From positions 1 through 64,000 of the forward strand of contig NZ_JBHWAB010000002.1 in the NCBI RefSeq assembly GCF_042688525.2: a DNA stretch of 64,000 nt. Direction: 5' to 3'. The notes under the pieces were generated by a model. The model saw only the letters and a list, made by a program, of their open reading frames with translations. It was not told the origin of the DNA and did not search any database. Shown here in pieces: positions 8,292 to 17,015 of this stretch (positions within the stretch are counted from its first letter, which is position 1; every line of letters starts with the position of its first letter). This stretch comes from Haloimpatiens sp042688525 (GTDB taxonomy: Bacteria; Bacillota; Clostridia; Clostridiales; Clostridiaceae). The translations under genes and the position numbers were made by a program.

Positions 8292-10314
8292 AACTACCAC
8301 TCCTTCCAAAGCTTGAATAAACTTCATCCTTCAATATAATATCTTGAGAAATACACTTAAACCTATTAACTATAACATTTTCCTTCTTCTCATTTTCCAG
8401 ATTAGTAATCCTTTTTGAAAGCTCTTTTAACTTTCCAGCATAAATAACTGCTGGATCCATAACTTTATTAAGCTTTACCTTTTTAACTAAAACCTGAGCT
8501 TCCTTTTTAATCTCAACTTCTGCAGCATAAAAAACACCTACAGCTTTATACCTCGGAAGATCTAAATTAACATACATTCCTGCTTTTATTCCAGGCTCTA
8601 ATGTTTGAAAAGAACCTGTAAACTTAGGTTGAGAATTTTCATTTATATACTTTTCTGCTGCTTTCCTTGCCTGATATGGAGTAGCTATTTTACTATTCTC
8701 AATACGTTTTACAATCTTTCCATACTGTTCAATAGAAGCTTCATTTTCCATATAAACAACAATAGGATAAGAATATTTGTAAACCACTTTAATCTCTATA
8801 CCCTTAGAAGGTTTCTTATCATCCTTCCATTTCAAAGTTTTTTCACTACAGTTTACTACTACATCATATTCCTTATTGTCTTCCGAATTTTCAACTCCAA
8901 AAGTTTGACTGCAATCTCCAACATATAAAGACTTTATTTCAATAGGGCTATAGGAAAGTTTATATACATTATTAACCCCATCAGAAATTATCCTTTCAGT
9001 TATAAATTCACTTTTTGCCTCTCCTCCAAAGAAATAAACTGCATTTACAATGTTATTATCCAAAGTAAAATTACAAGTTTCATATAAAACTTTATCTTGA
9101 TTTATAGTAGCTTTATATAAATTAGTTTTAGGAGGAAAAACCTTTAACACTCTAGTATAGCCGTCAAAATCAACATACCAATGCCATCCTAAATACTTTA
9201 CAAGATATTCTGTTGCATCAAATAATGTTTCATAATTAAACTTAACTTCAATTTCTTCACTGGAAGGATATATATCTGTTAGGAAGTCATATTCGTAATA
9301 TGACTCCCACATAGATTTTATTATGTCTGTTACCTTTCCCCTATAGCTTTCTGCAACTATAAAATCAGCACTTTCCGATGTATAATCCTCAACTGTTACA
9401 CTTAAAGTTTTTAGTGTTCCATAAGCTTTTATAGGGTTTGACACTATCCTTCCTCCAAAATAAGATATGTCCTTATCAAGCAAAATAACTTTAACCTCTG
9501 CCCTTTGTGTACAAATATCTAAAATTGTATCGCTGGGATCTTCTACAGTAAAACTGCAAGTAGATATTATATTGTTTGAACTGTATTTTATTTTAAAATC
9601 TGAAAAATTCACTGTAATACCCTTTATAAAAATAATTACAGGGATTTCTTTTATTTTAGCTTGTACATCATCAGCTATATTAATGTTAGTATTTTTTTTA
9701 TGTCCAACACTGAATTTCTTAATCTCTTCAATATTTAGTAAATCCATTGGATGAGGCTTAATTATTCTATTTGATGTATCAGAAACACTGGTTATATCTT
9801 TTGAAAGTTTACCAAAATTTTTAGTTTCAGAATCAGCTACATTAATATTAGTGTTATTTTTATGATGAACATTAAAAATATCTTTTTCTTCTATATTTAA
9901 TTTATCTTTAAAATTAGGTTTAATCTTTCTGGTTAATGTATCAGAAATATTACTTTTATCCTTTAAAGTTTTATGAGAATTATTTGCTATATAATCATTT
10001 ACTTTAATATCTGTATCTAAATATTTTTTAATATTATTAACTATAGACTCACTTATAATTTCCTTTTCATTTAATACCTTATTTAATGAAATATAATTTT
10101 TATCAGCTATATTAACTATCTCTTTTAAATTCTTATACACTTTATCTACTGTTTTATCATTAATAACAATATTATCTTTTTGAAGTTTTTCTATAGTCTT
10201 TTTATAAATTTCAGATAGCTTAATAATATCTGAGGGATTTAATGAATTTTTCTTCTCATCAAATCTATTTACATCAAATTTGTAGTAATTAAATCCATAG
10301 GGCAACTTGTTCAC
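8248..10314 (-). CDS. tail hub / tail-associated protein with repeat-bearing N-terminus
   Basis: 688 residues. The C-terminal 430 residues are a phage hub-like fold (VNFSDFKIKYSSNNII, EVKVILLDKDISYFGG, a long beta domain, then a helical end with 'LSKRITNLENE'). The family is related to XkdQ/gpD and siphophage Tal baseplate hubs, which cap the tube and hold fibres. The N-terminal 220 residues are unusual: helical and polar, with imperfect repeats of about 50 residues (IKP...D-LNIEE...HKNNTNIN-AD occurs twice, with a third degenerate form). Codon use and strand match its neighbours. No peptidase motif is seen. Confidence 0.6.
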   Translation of the reverse strand: MNKLPYGFNYYKFDVNRFDEKKNSLNPSDIIKLSEIYKKTIEKLQKDNIVINDKTVDKVYKNLKEIVNIADKNYISLNKVLNEKEIISESIVNNIKKYLDTDIKVNDYIANNSHKTLKDKSNISDTLTRKIKPNFKDKLNIEEKDIFNVHHKNNTNINVADSETKNFGKLSKDITSVSDTSNRIIKPHPMDLLNIEEIKKFSVGHKKNTNINIADDVQAKIKEIPVIIFIKGITVNFSDFKIKYSSNNIISTCSFTVEDPSDTILDICTQRAEVKVILLDKDISYFGGRIVSNPIKAYGTLKTLSVTVEDYTSESADFIVAESYRGKVTDIIKSMWESYYEYDFLTDIYPSSEEIEVKFNYETLFDATEYLVKYLGWHWYVDFDGYTRVLKVFPPKTNLYKATINQDKVLYETCNFTLDNNIVNAVYFFGGEAKSEFITERIISDGVNNVYKLSYSPIEIKSLYVGDCSQTFGVENSEDNKEYDVVVNCSEKTLKWKDDKKPSKGIEIKVVYKYSYPIVVYMENEASIEQYGKIVKRIENSKIATPYQARKAAEKYINENSQPKFTGSFQTLEPGIKAGMYVNLDLPRYKAVGVFYAAEVEIKKEAQVLVKKVKLNKVMDPAVIYAGKLKELSKRITNLENEKKENVIVNRFKCISQDIILKDEVYSSFGRSGSFVFDEAKWNRADFS

Positions 10315-10338
10315 CTCCTTTTAATCAATGGTGAAATA

Positions 10339-10782
10339 TTAAGCACCTATAGTCCAACTCCATGTAACTTCAAGGGTATCTTCAGAACCTTTTGTAATTA
10401 CTCCAAAAACTGTTCTTGCATATAAAACTCCTCCAGTTTGGGCGTTAAATATTCCAGCTTCTTTTATAGTTCCAGTTCCCTGTCCTGGGCCAAACACTCC
10501 TTTATAAGTTACAACATTAAGCTTTCTTTGCTTTCCAATTCTAACTCTTGGCCCTACAGCAGCTTTCAATGAAGTATCATTTAAAATTGGCTTTGTGTCA
10601 TTTGTTCCAATCTGCATATAAGCTGGTTTTGCAATAGTTGGAGAATCTAATAACTGTTCTGCAATACCATCCTTTCCTTTGCTAACAATTAAATTATGAT
10701 TTTTAACCTCTTTTTTTATATTGCCTTCTTTATCTTTAAGAATTAAATTAACTTGTCCCTTTATTTTTAATAGATCTTTCAT
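10339..10782 (-). CDS. phage tail protein
   Basis: 147 residues, beta-rich, with 'GKDGIAEQLLDSP', 'MQIGTND' and a C-terminal 'LEVTWSWTIGA'. This pattern is common to small Firmicutes tail proteins that lie between tape measure and hub. It overlaps the tape-measure gene by 4 bases (ATGA type), so the two are translationally coupled. It is a likely paralogue of the protein at 7842-8291. Confidence 0.6.
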   Translation of the reverse strand: MKDLLKIKGQVNLILKDKEGNIKKEVKNHNLIVSKGKDGIAEQLLDSPTIAKPAYMQIGTNDTKPILNDTSLKAAVGPRVRIGKQRKLNVVTYKGVFGPGQGTGTIKEAGIFNAQTGGVLYARTVFGVITKGSEDTLEVTWSWTIGA

Positions 10783-12785
10783 ATTTTTACCCTCCTCAAT
10801 TGTTCTACCATATAATCAATATCATTTTTATCACTAAATCTATTTCCAGTTATATTTATGTTAACTGAAGGTTTAGACTCTGCTTTTAAACCTCTAACAA
10901 CTAAATTATTATTTAAGTTTCCTTCTATTCCAAGGTTCATATCTTCACTTAAAGACTTAACAGCATCAGTAACTAAGCTTTTATTACTTCTAATACCATC
11001 AGCCAATCCCTGCATAAAATCAGGCATCCAGCTTTCATATTCTGTAAGAGGACCTTCATCAGGAACTGAAAAATGTAGAAATCTTTTAATTGTGCTTGCT
11101 ACATCTTTTACAGCATCTACAACATGATGGATTGCACCTTTTATTCCATCAACTATCCCCATAATTATATCTTTTCCCCAACCTAAAGCCTTTTCTGGAA
11201 GACCTGTTATGAAATCTATTGCTTCATTAAATCCTTGTATAATAGTTTCTTTAATTTGTGTTACTACAGAAGATATGGAATCCCATATATTTGAAATTGT
11301 ATTTTTCATACCATTAAATACATCAGAAGTAACCTCCTTAATTCCATTCCAAACATCCGTAATTACTTTCTTTATATTATCTATACAAGTTTTTATTATT
11401 TTTTTTATTTTTTCAAATATGGTACTAAAGAATTTTTTAATTCCATTCCATATTTTACTAGTTACATTTTTTATTGTAGTCCAAGCCTTTGTAATTACAG
11501 TTTTTATGGTTTTTATACAAGTCGTAACTATTTTTTTAATGGTGTTAAACAACCCTTGTAAAAATCCTTTTATTCCATTCCAAATAGAAGTAGTAACAGT
11601 TTGTATTGTTTTCCACACTGTTGTAATTACAGTCTTTATAGTTTTTATACAAGTTGTAATTATGGTTTTTATAGTATTTATTAATCCCTGCAAAAATCCT
11701 TTTATTCCATTCCATACTGTTGTAGTAACAGTGCTAATTGCCTTCCATACTGTTGTTGTTACAGTTTTAATTATTTTCCATGCATTTGTGATTATAGATT
11801 TGATAATATTTATTGCACCTGTAATTATAGTTTTTAATCCTGTGAAAAAAGCACTCAAAAACATTTTGATACCATTCCATATTGTTGTTGTTACCTTTTT
11901 AATGTCATTCCATATTTTTGATACTGTTTTTTTAATGGAATCCATAACTTTAGTAATTGTAGTTTTAATTTTGTTCCATGTTGTAACTATTACGTTTTTC
12001 ACAGTTTTTATAACTGTAGAAATGGTTTTTTGTATACTTTTCCAGGCTTTATCTATAAATTTTCTTACTTTTTCATTGTTTTTATATAATCCAACAAGAG
12101 TGATTATTAATGTAGAAATAATTGTAACTAATATACCTAAAGGGTTCATTTTAGCTGCAAGGTTAAAAAGCTTTTGAGCTACAGTAGATTTTTTGATACT
12201 TTTACTTAAATCAGCAAAAGACTTATTTGCATCTTTAGTTTTTTGTTTCCCAAATATCTCCTTTAAATTTTTAAAACTTTGATAAACTGTATTCCCATTA
12301 TTACAAATATCAATAAATCCTGCTGATAAGTCTTTACATGCTTTCAAAGTATTTTTTATATCAAAATTTTGTACTGCTCCTTTAACCTTTATAAATCCAG
12401 ATTTCATATCATTTAAGCCTTTACCAAGCTTTGTTAACTCTTCTGAAGCCTTTTGGAGTTTATTAACCTCTGAAGATACCTTTCCAAAAGCTTCTTTTGC
12501 AGAAGATCCTACTTCTTGAGCAAATTTATCAAAAGATTTACTTACAGGACCACCTATTTTTTCTGTAACTTTACTAAATACTTTCTCTACAGATTGTGCT
12601 ACTTTTTCAAGTGGTGCTGGAAGTGAAATATTAATCTTTTGTCCAAGTTCAGAAATAATGTTTCCACATTGTTTTAAATCATTAAATACTTCTCCTGTTT
12701 TCTTAACTTTTTCATCTACACTTTGTAAATTCTGTACTAATATATCCATATTAGTATTTATAACTGCTTGTACACTATACTCCAC
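10779..12785 (-). CDS. tape measure protein, short, with internal repeats
   Basis: 668 residues. The N-terminal 190 residues are coiled-coil and polar. A hydrophobic patch (NPLGILVTIISTLIITLVGLY) follows, then about 330 residues of Trp-marked repeats: a unit of 35-50 residues built on 'TTVWNGIKGFLQGL...TIKT-IT' occurs many times. The C-terminal end has the 'VPDEGPLTEYESWMPDFMQG' segment conserved in phage tape measures. These proteins set tail length, so 668 residues suggests a short tail, roughly 100 nm at the usual 1.5 A per residue. A strong GAAAGGAGGG ribosome site precedes ATG. Confidence 0.85.
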   Translation of the reverse strand: MEYSVQAVINTNMDILVQNLQSVDEKVKKTGEVFNDLKQCGNIISELGQKINISLPAPLEKVAQSVEKVFSKVTEKIGGPVSKSFDKFAQEVGSSAKEAFGKVSSEVNKLQKASEELTKLGKGLNDMKSGFIKVKGAVQNFDIKNTLKACKDLSAGFIDICNNGNTVYQSFKNLKEIFGKQKTKDANKSFADLSKSIKKSTVAQKLFNLAAKMNPLGILVTIISTLIITLVGLYKNNEKVRKFIDKAWKSIQKTISTVIKTVKNVIVTTWNKIKTTITKVMDSIKKTVSKIWNDIKKVTTTIWNGIKMFLSAFFTGLKTIITGAINIIKSIITNAWKIIKTVTTTVWKAISTVTTTVWNGIKGFLQGLINTIKTIITTCIKTIKTVITTVWKTIQTVTTSIWNGIKGFLQGLFNTIKKIVTTCIKTIKTVITKAWTTIKNVTSKIWNGIKKFFSTIFEKIKKIIKTCIDNIKKVITDVWNGIKEVTSDVFNGMKNTISNIWDSISSVVTQIKETIIQGFNEAIDFITGLPEKALGWGKDIIMGIVDGIKGAIHHVVDAVKDVASTIKRFLHFSVPDEGPLTEYESWMPDFMQGLADGIRSNKSLVTDAVKSLSEDMNLGIEGNLNNNLVVRGLKAESKPSVNINITGNRFSDKNDIDYMVEQLRRVKI

Positions 12786-12889
12786 ATACTTCCCTCCTTT
12801 CTCAAGGAATAATAAATTGAAATTTAATTTTTAGAAATCAAAATTTTTCTTAAGAAAACACAGTGGTTATTTATTCTTTAATCTTTTTG

Positions 12890-13110
12890 ATTTATTTACT
12901 AAAAAGTTCTTAGTCTTACAAATTTCAAAAGAATCATTTTCTCATAATTCAACCTTCGCGCCATAAAAATAACTATTAACATAGATAAATGATATTTTGC
13001 GTAAAAACCATTTTAACAAATAATTAGTAATTTTTAGAACTTAGAATTACTTTATGAAGTTAAAGGTTTTGTAGCAAGATATCATTTATCGGAGTTTAGA
13101 GTACTTTTTC
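12890..13110. repeat. diverged palindromic repeat inside tail operon
   Basis: The bases from AATTCAACCTTCGCG (12947) to AACAAATAATTAG (13027) match segments at 6778 and 7308; the mirrored half (GTAGCAAGATATCATTTATCGG) follows. It separates the chaperone genes from the tape measure gene. The gap 12786-13188 holds no gene that I can see. Confidence 0.65.
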
Positions 13111-13188
13111 CTTTTCTTATCTCTCTCTTTATTGACTGACTACATACACTTATGTCAAATAATTACTTTATGCAGAAAATAACATTCA

Positions 13189-13374
13189 TTACCCTAACAA
13201 AGTTTGAAGGCCTGTATTTTCTGCAGCGTCTTCTAAAAATCTAGGAGTTCGCTCCTCTTTCAATTCATTAACAATATACATACAAGCACTGTCAAAACAG
13301 TAGCTTGTATAATCTCCATATTTCTCTTCCAATTTAAGCAATTCACTTGGCCTTACTTTCCAAGTTTCTGCCAT
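13189..13374 (-). CDS. second tail assembly chaperone-like small protein
   Basis: 61 residues from ATG at 13374, one base after the stop of the preceding gene, so coupled. The sequence (MAETWKVRPSELLKLEEKYG...CMYIVNELKEER) resembles the small second chaperone in Firmicutes tail modules, which in many phages is joined to the first by a frameshift. I see no clear -1 slippery site here that would join the frames, so independent restart is more likely. Confidence 0.55.
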   Translation of the reverse strand: MAETWKVRPSELLKLEEKYGDYTSYCFDSACMYIVNELKEERTPRFLEDAAENTGLQTLLG

Positions 13375-13375
13375 A

Positions 13376-13771
13376 CTAATTATCTCTAGAATCCTCCTGC
13401 TTTTTATCACTGGGAGTTAATTTCTTTATTCCTTCAGTACAGTAGTTAAAAATCTCTATCTTTTGATTATCAGTAAGATTAACACCAATTTCATTTAAGT
13501 CTTCTACAGTTGGCTCTACAAGAGCATTTTCTGCAAATATATCTATTATTTGTGCAATCTCTTTTATATCCCCATTTTCACTTGGTTGTCTTTTGCCTTG
13601 GAATAATTCTGATGCAGCTCCCAAAAGTGAATTAGGAATTTTTCCTTTACTTAATAAATCCAGCATACTCACTCTTTTTAATCTGCACACAAAAGTTTCT
13701 CCATTCCAACCACTTAATTTAACCTCAGGAGTTGCAATTTCTTTTATCTTATCTAAAGTTGTTACTGCCAT
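13376..13771 (-). CDS. tail assembly chaperone
   Basis: 131 residues: starts with 'TTLDKIKEIATPEVKLSGWNGE-FVCRLKRVSMLDLLSKGKIPN', a pattern well known for Firmicutes tail chaperones (XkdN/gp13-like), with an acidic helical middle and a C-terminal 'NLTDNQKIEIFNYC'. It lies between tail tube and tape measure, where chaperones always lie. These proteins coat the tape measure before the tube polymerises. Confidence 0.7.
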   Translation of the reverse strand: MAVTTLDKIKEIATPEVKLSGWNGETFVCRLKRVSMLDLLSKGKIPNSLLGAASELFQGKRQPSENGDIKEIAQIIDIFAENALVEPTVEDLNEIGVNLTDNQKIEIFNYCTEGIKKLTPSDKKQEDSRDN

Positions 13772-13796
13772 TTAATTTTCCTCCTATTCTTTATGT

Positions 13797-14375
13797 TTAT
13801 TGTTCTTGTGGTAATGCATCTACGTAAGAAACTGTTTTTATAGGTAAATTAGCCTTTGTATTTTCCATTGCTGTAATTTGAAACTCTGGAGCAAAGAAAT
13901 CCTTTTTAAATGTAATCTTAGGTGCTTGACCCATACATTTATTAAGAGTTATCCTAACATAATTTTTAATAGAACTTCCTTCATAATTAGCTACATATAT
14001 ATCTGCTTTAAAAGGTTTCATTGTAGCTCCATCCCTAAGTCTTGGTGATTCATATCCTATTATCTTAGTTTGATCTTTTTCATCATAAATGATTTTTCCA
14101 CCTTCAATTAATGATGCAACCTCAACATTAAATATGGTATTTTTCATTTTGAAATCATATCCATAAAGTAAGTTTGGAGTTTTTGCTACAGCTAATATTT
14201 TTGTATCAGTTCTAAGAGTTTTTTCATTTCCCTTACTAACAAGTGGTTTTAATTCGACTTCGCTATCACAAACAAGATTGATTGGCTTTTTATCTTTCAC
14301 CTCCATTCCTGTAACCTCATCGATTTCTGTTAAAACAACAGATTTTACATTGTACAAAACATCTGATTTTGACAT
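13797..14375 (-). CDS. major tail tube protein (TP901-1 type)
   Basis: 192 residues, beta-rich with 'DVLYNVKSVVLTEIDEVTG', 'SLIEGGKIIYDE', 'GYESPRLRDG' and a C-terminal 'FQITAMENTKANLP'. This matches major tail proteins of siphophages. There is no sheath gene beside it, so the tail is non-contractile. It is the first gene of the structural operon and has an AGGAGG site before ATG. Confidence 0.7.
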   Translation of the reverse strand: MSKSDVLYNVKSVVLTEIDEVTGMEVKDKKPINLVCDSEVELKPLVSKGNEKTLRTDTKILAVAKTPNLLYGYDFKMKNTIFNVEVASLIEGGKIIYDEKDQTKIIGYESPRLRDGATMKPFKADIYVANYEGSSIKNYVRITLNKCMGQAPKITFKKDFFAPEFQITAMENTKANLPIKTVSYVDALPQEQ

Positions 14376-14520
14376 ATCAAATACCTCCTATTTGTTTTTG
14401 TTTTTTTTAACAATACCAGTATATAATCTTATGGACATAAAAACTGTTTCTAAGCTGCCCCCTTTCTGCTACAAAATAGATACTTTATTAAATAGTGTTG
14501 ATTTCAAGTAAAATCCCTTT
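14376..14520 (-). promoter_or_regulatory. tail operon promoter region
   Basis: The terminator at 14530-14578 ends the transcript of the upstream regulator gene, so the tail genes must start from this 145-bp gap. No good sigma-A promoter is seen, which fits activation by the regulator at 14686-15180. Inference. Confidence 0.35.
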
Positions 14521-14529
14521 CATAAAAAA

Positions 14530-14578
14530 AGATTCTTGGCTTCAAATAAAGTTTTACTTCATGTGAAACCAAGAATCT
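14530..14578 (-). terminator. terminator between regulator and tail genes
   Basis: AGATTCTTGG (14530-14539) pairs with CCAAGAATCT (14569-14578); on the minus strand a T run follows (plus-strand A run at 14524-14530). Confidence 0.8.
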
Positions 14579-14685
14579 CTCATCCAAAATTGCAACAGTG
14601 CTAAACTTAACTAATGTAAATAAATAAGCATTAGCATAAATAGGAATTTTATAAATTTAACTTTAACCCAATACTGCTTGTACAC

Positions 14686-15180
14686 TTATTCTTCATAAAA
14701 AGGAGCTATAATACTTCTTAATTTATTTAATACCTTACTATTTATCTTTCTAAGACCAGCTACAGTTATGTAGTTATCTTCTCTAAACTTGTCATTGAAC
14801 TTTATTTCTATATCTCTCCAAAACATATTATCAAAATACTTACATTCAATAATAAATCTCTCCTCATCTGTAAGGGCATTAAGTGAATTCTCTATTTGTT
14901 CCACTTCTAATTTAGTAAAAAATATTCTTGATCTTTCCTTTTGTATTAGTTTCATAATATTTTCATTTGTAATTTCTCTTTTATCAAGTATGTTTTCAAC
15001 TATTGAACCCTTTCTATAAGAACTCTTTGGTATTGAACTTTCCATATTCAGTTTAGTGTAGTAATTTTCTATTACCTCTGGATGATCTAGTGAAAATTCA
15101 TAAGCTTTTATTCTCTCTAATGCACTTTCCACTAAACTTTTCTTTAATTTATAACTTTTCAGTACTTTTTCTATATTCAT
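14686..15180 (-). CDS. sigma-like late activator of the tail operon
   Basis: 164 residues. The C-terminal third (LTDEERFIIECKYFDNMFWRDI and GLRKINSKVLNKLRS) looks like sigma region 4 / RinA-ArpU phage activators: helix, turn, helix with basic face. The N-terminal part is helical and polar. In position and size it also recalls UviA of the C. perfringens bacteriocin locus. It is transcribed alone and terminated before the tail genes, as expected of an activator that switches on the tail and lysis genes. DNA damage control is possible but no SOS box was found by eye. Confidence 0.6.
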   Translation of the reverse strand: MNIEKVLKSYKLKKSLVESALERIKAYEFSLDHPEVIENYYTKLNMESSIPKSSYRKGSIVENILDKREITNENIMKLIQKERSRIFFTKLEVEQIENSLNALTDEERFIIECKYFDNMFWRDIEIKFNDKFREDNYITVAGLRKINSKVLNKLRSIIAPFYEE

Positions 15181-15222
15181 ATATAATCCTCCACAATTCT
15201 TAATCTAATTTGTCATTACACT

Positions 15223-15575
15223 TAGTAAAGTTTGAATACAAAAAAATATTCTTTTAAGGTTTAAAATTTTTACTTATGATAAAAATTAACTATTCTATTT
15301 GTAAACTTTACTTTATGTAATGTATTATATATCTATATTTACATATAGTCAAGTATATCGATTACTTTCTTTACTTAATGTAAAAATATTATTTTAATAA
15401 TATTGTATATAGACCCTGTACTTCAGCCATTTTTAATTGAATTTAAAGATTAAATACTAACTACAAATTTTAAATTTACTAACTGTGAAATTAAGCTTGA
15501 AATTTATAAGAAATGACAAAACAAAGCTTTCAATAATACCTATAAATCATTGAATCTTTGCTAATAGTAAAGTAT
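15223..15575. promoter_or_regulatory. divergent control region with repeated AGTAAAGT/ACTTTACT half sites
   Basis: Between the sigma-like gene (left) and the XRE gene (right) the half site AGTAAAGT or its complement recurs: TAGTAAAGTTTG near 15223, GTAAACTTTACTTT near 15300, TCTTTACTTAATG near 15368 and AGTAAAGTATAATT near 15568. Repeated half sites in a divergent gap beside a Cro/CI-type gene suggest operators. The gap otherwise holds no gene. Confidence 0.4.
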
Positions 15576-15599
15576 AATTAATTTTATGAGGTGAACATT

Positions 15600-15956
15600 A
15601 TGACTTTATTTAAAGATAGATTTAAAAAATTAAGATTAGAAAAAAAATTGACATTAAAAGAATTAGGCCAAAAATTAGGATATAGCGAATCAACTATGTC
15701 CATGTATGAATCAGGGAAGCGTCAACCTAAAAAAGCAGAAGACTTTGTAAAGATAGCAAATTTTTTTGAAGTATCAACAGATTATTTATTAGGTAAAAGT
15801 GATCCTACTACTTCAAATTCTAAAACTTCTAGGGATTTATCTAAAGAATTTATAGATTTATTGATAGAACATAAAAAGATAAAAAGTAAAGAAGATCTAA
15901 CTGCTGAAAAATTATTCTCTATTCTAAATGATATATTTAAAAAAGGTACAGATTAA
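15600..15956 (+). CDS. XRE-family repressor
   Basis: 118 residues from ATG at 15600 (GAGGTG ribosome site, 6 bases). Residues 1-65 are a helix-turn-helix of the Cro/CI type (LKELGQKLGYSESTMSMYESGKRQP), with the typical 'DYLLGKSD' end. A helical C-terminal tail of 45 residues follows. It is divergent from the sigma-like gene and probably represses the tailocin cluster. No peptidase domain, so induction would need a partner. Confidence 0.8.
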   Translation: MTLFKDRFKKLRLEKKLTLKELGQKLGYSESTMSMYESGKRQPKKAEDFVKIANFFEVSTDYLLGKSDPTTSNSKTSRDLSKEFIDLLIEHKKIKSKEDLTAEKLFSILNDIFKKGTD

Positions 15957-16114
15957 GAGGAACTGTATCTTTTTTTCTTTATATAACTTTTGAATTTTTC
16001 TTCTGCTTCTTCAGAACTTAAAGATTCTAGCAATTTATCAAAATAATGTGAAACCATATCTATTGCTTCTATATATTGTTTATCTTTTTTTAAATCAATA
16101 TTATTTTCTTCCAT
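15953..16114 (-). CDS. small helical protein, 53 residues
   Basis: ATG at 16114 with GGGAGGAACATAT upstream. The reading frame MEENNIDLKKDKQYIEAIDM... is open to TAA at 15953 and overlaps the 3' end of the convergent XRE gene by 4 bases. Acidic and helical. Similar small genes often accompany phage repressors; function unknown. Confidence 0.5.
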   Translation of the reverse strand: MEENNIDLKKDKQYIEAIDMVSHYFDKLLESLSSEEAEEKFKSYIKKKRYSSS

Positions 16115-16299
16115 ATATGTTCCTCCCTGATGTCTTAATGACTACTTTTATATTACCACTTTTGTTTCATTTTTACAAGAACGTATGTTCGACTTTATTT
16201 CTGTTATTTTTAATCTTTATAGTATTTTAATAGTAAATGTGTAAAATGCTCTTTAATTTAAAGTATATTGGTTAAATTTGTTTACTTATAATACCAAAT

Positions 16300-16338
16300 T
16301 TCCGAATCTGACATAATGATGTTATGTCAAATTCAGAA
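16300..16338. promoter_or_regulatory. imperfect palindrome with TGACATAA arms
   Basis: TTCCGAATCTGACATAA (16300-16316), loop TGATG, TTATGTCAAATTCAGAA (16322-16338): arms match at 14 of 17 positions. It could be an operator or a recombinase core site near the integrase gene. Confidence 0.5.
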
Positions 16339-16390
16339 TCTAGGCTTTTCAAGGGCTCAAAACCACTTTTTAATATGTATACATGTGAAT

Positions 16391-16423
16391 TTGACATATT
16401 AATAAAAAATATTATAATATGTC
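16391..16423 (+). promoter_or_regulatory. strong promoter wrapped in a TGACATA palindrome
   Basis: TTGACA (16391-16396), 16-bp spacer, TATAAT (16413-16418). The promoter lies inside a dyad GACATATTA (16393-16401) / TAATATGTC (16415-16423) sharing the TGACATA half site with the palindrome 70 bases upstream, so one dimeric protein could cover both. Confidence 0.6.
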
Positions 16424-16439
16424 ATATAAGAGATTTTTC

Positions 16440-17002
16440 TCTCTTTTGCTTGAAAACTATATAAATTAAGTAATTTTATTGAATATTTTACAAAAATAAC
16501 ATGGATAGTACATATTATTAAAAAGATATTTATATTAGTGGATAATTAATAACATATAAAAAATATTATTTATTAAATTTATTTATTAATTAAATATTAT
16601 TTTTACTAAATATTTATAGATATATAAATATTATTATCGATTAAATATTTTTATCATATAAAAATTTAAGTTATATAAATATTTAAATTGCATAAAAATA
16701 TTTATTATATGATTCTTTAGATTATACAATTATTTTAGTTAAAAAAGTATTTTTGTTAAATAAATATTTTTTTATTTAGCATTAACATTTTATGTTTAAA
16801 TATTATTATTAAGTTATTTTTATTAGTTAAGTATATATTTTATTTAATATGTATTATTTATAAGAACATTAATAGTATATACTTCATTAAACAATTATTA
16901 TTTTTATTTAATATTTATAATTTATATAAAAATATTATTAATAAATATTTTTTATTATATAAATATTAATTTTATTTAATATACAATTTATTCCATTTTA
17001 AA
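16440..17002. other. A+T-only leader before integrase gene
   Basis: About 560 bases with hardly any G or C and many ATATTTATT / AAATATTTTT variants. No ORF has a ribosome site. A hairpin-like AGAGATTTTTCTCT lies at 16429-16443, just past the promoter. It may be an easily melted region or the 5' leader of the integrase transcript. Confidence 0.45.
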
Positions 17003-17015
17003 GGGGGAAAAAATA

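Noticed and set aside
11209..12177. Long rightward reading frame of 322 codons opposite the tape measure gene
   Set aside because: It has no ribosome site and mirrors the repeats of the tape measure; the leftward gene fits family, strand and operon.
13376..13410. Programmed frameshift between the two tail chaperones
   Set aside because: The -1 frame is closed at once and joining the frames would need a +1 or -2 shift; the second gene has an own ATG one base after the stop.
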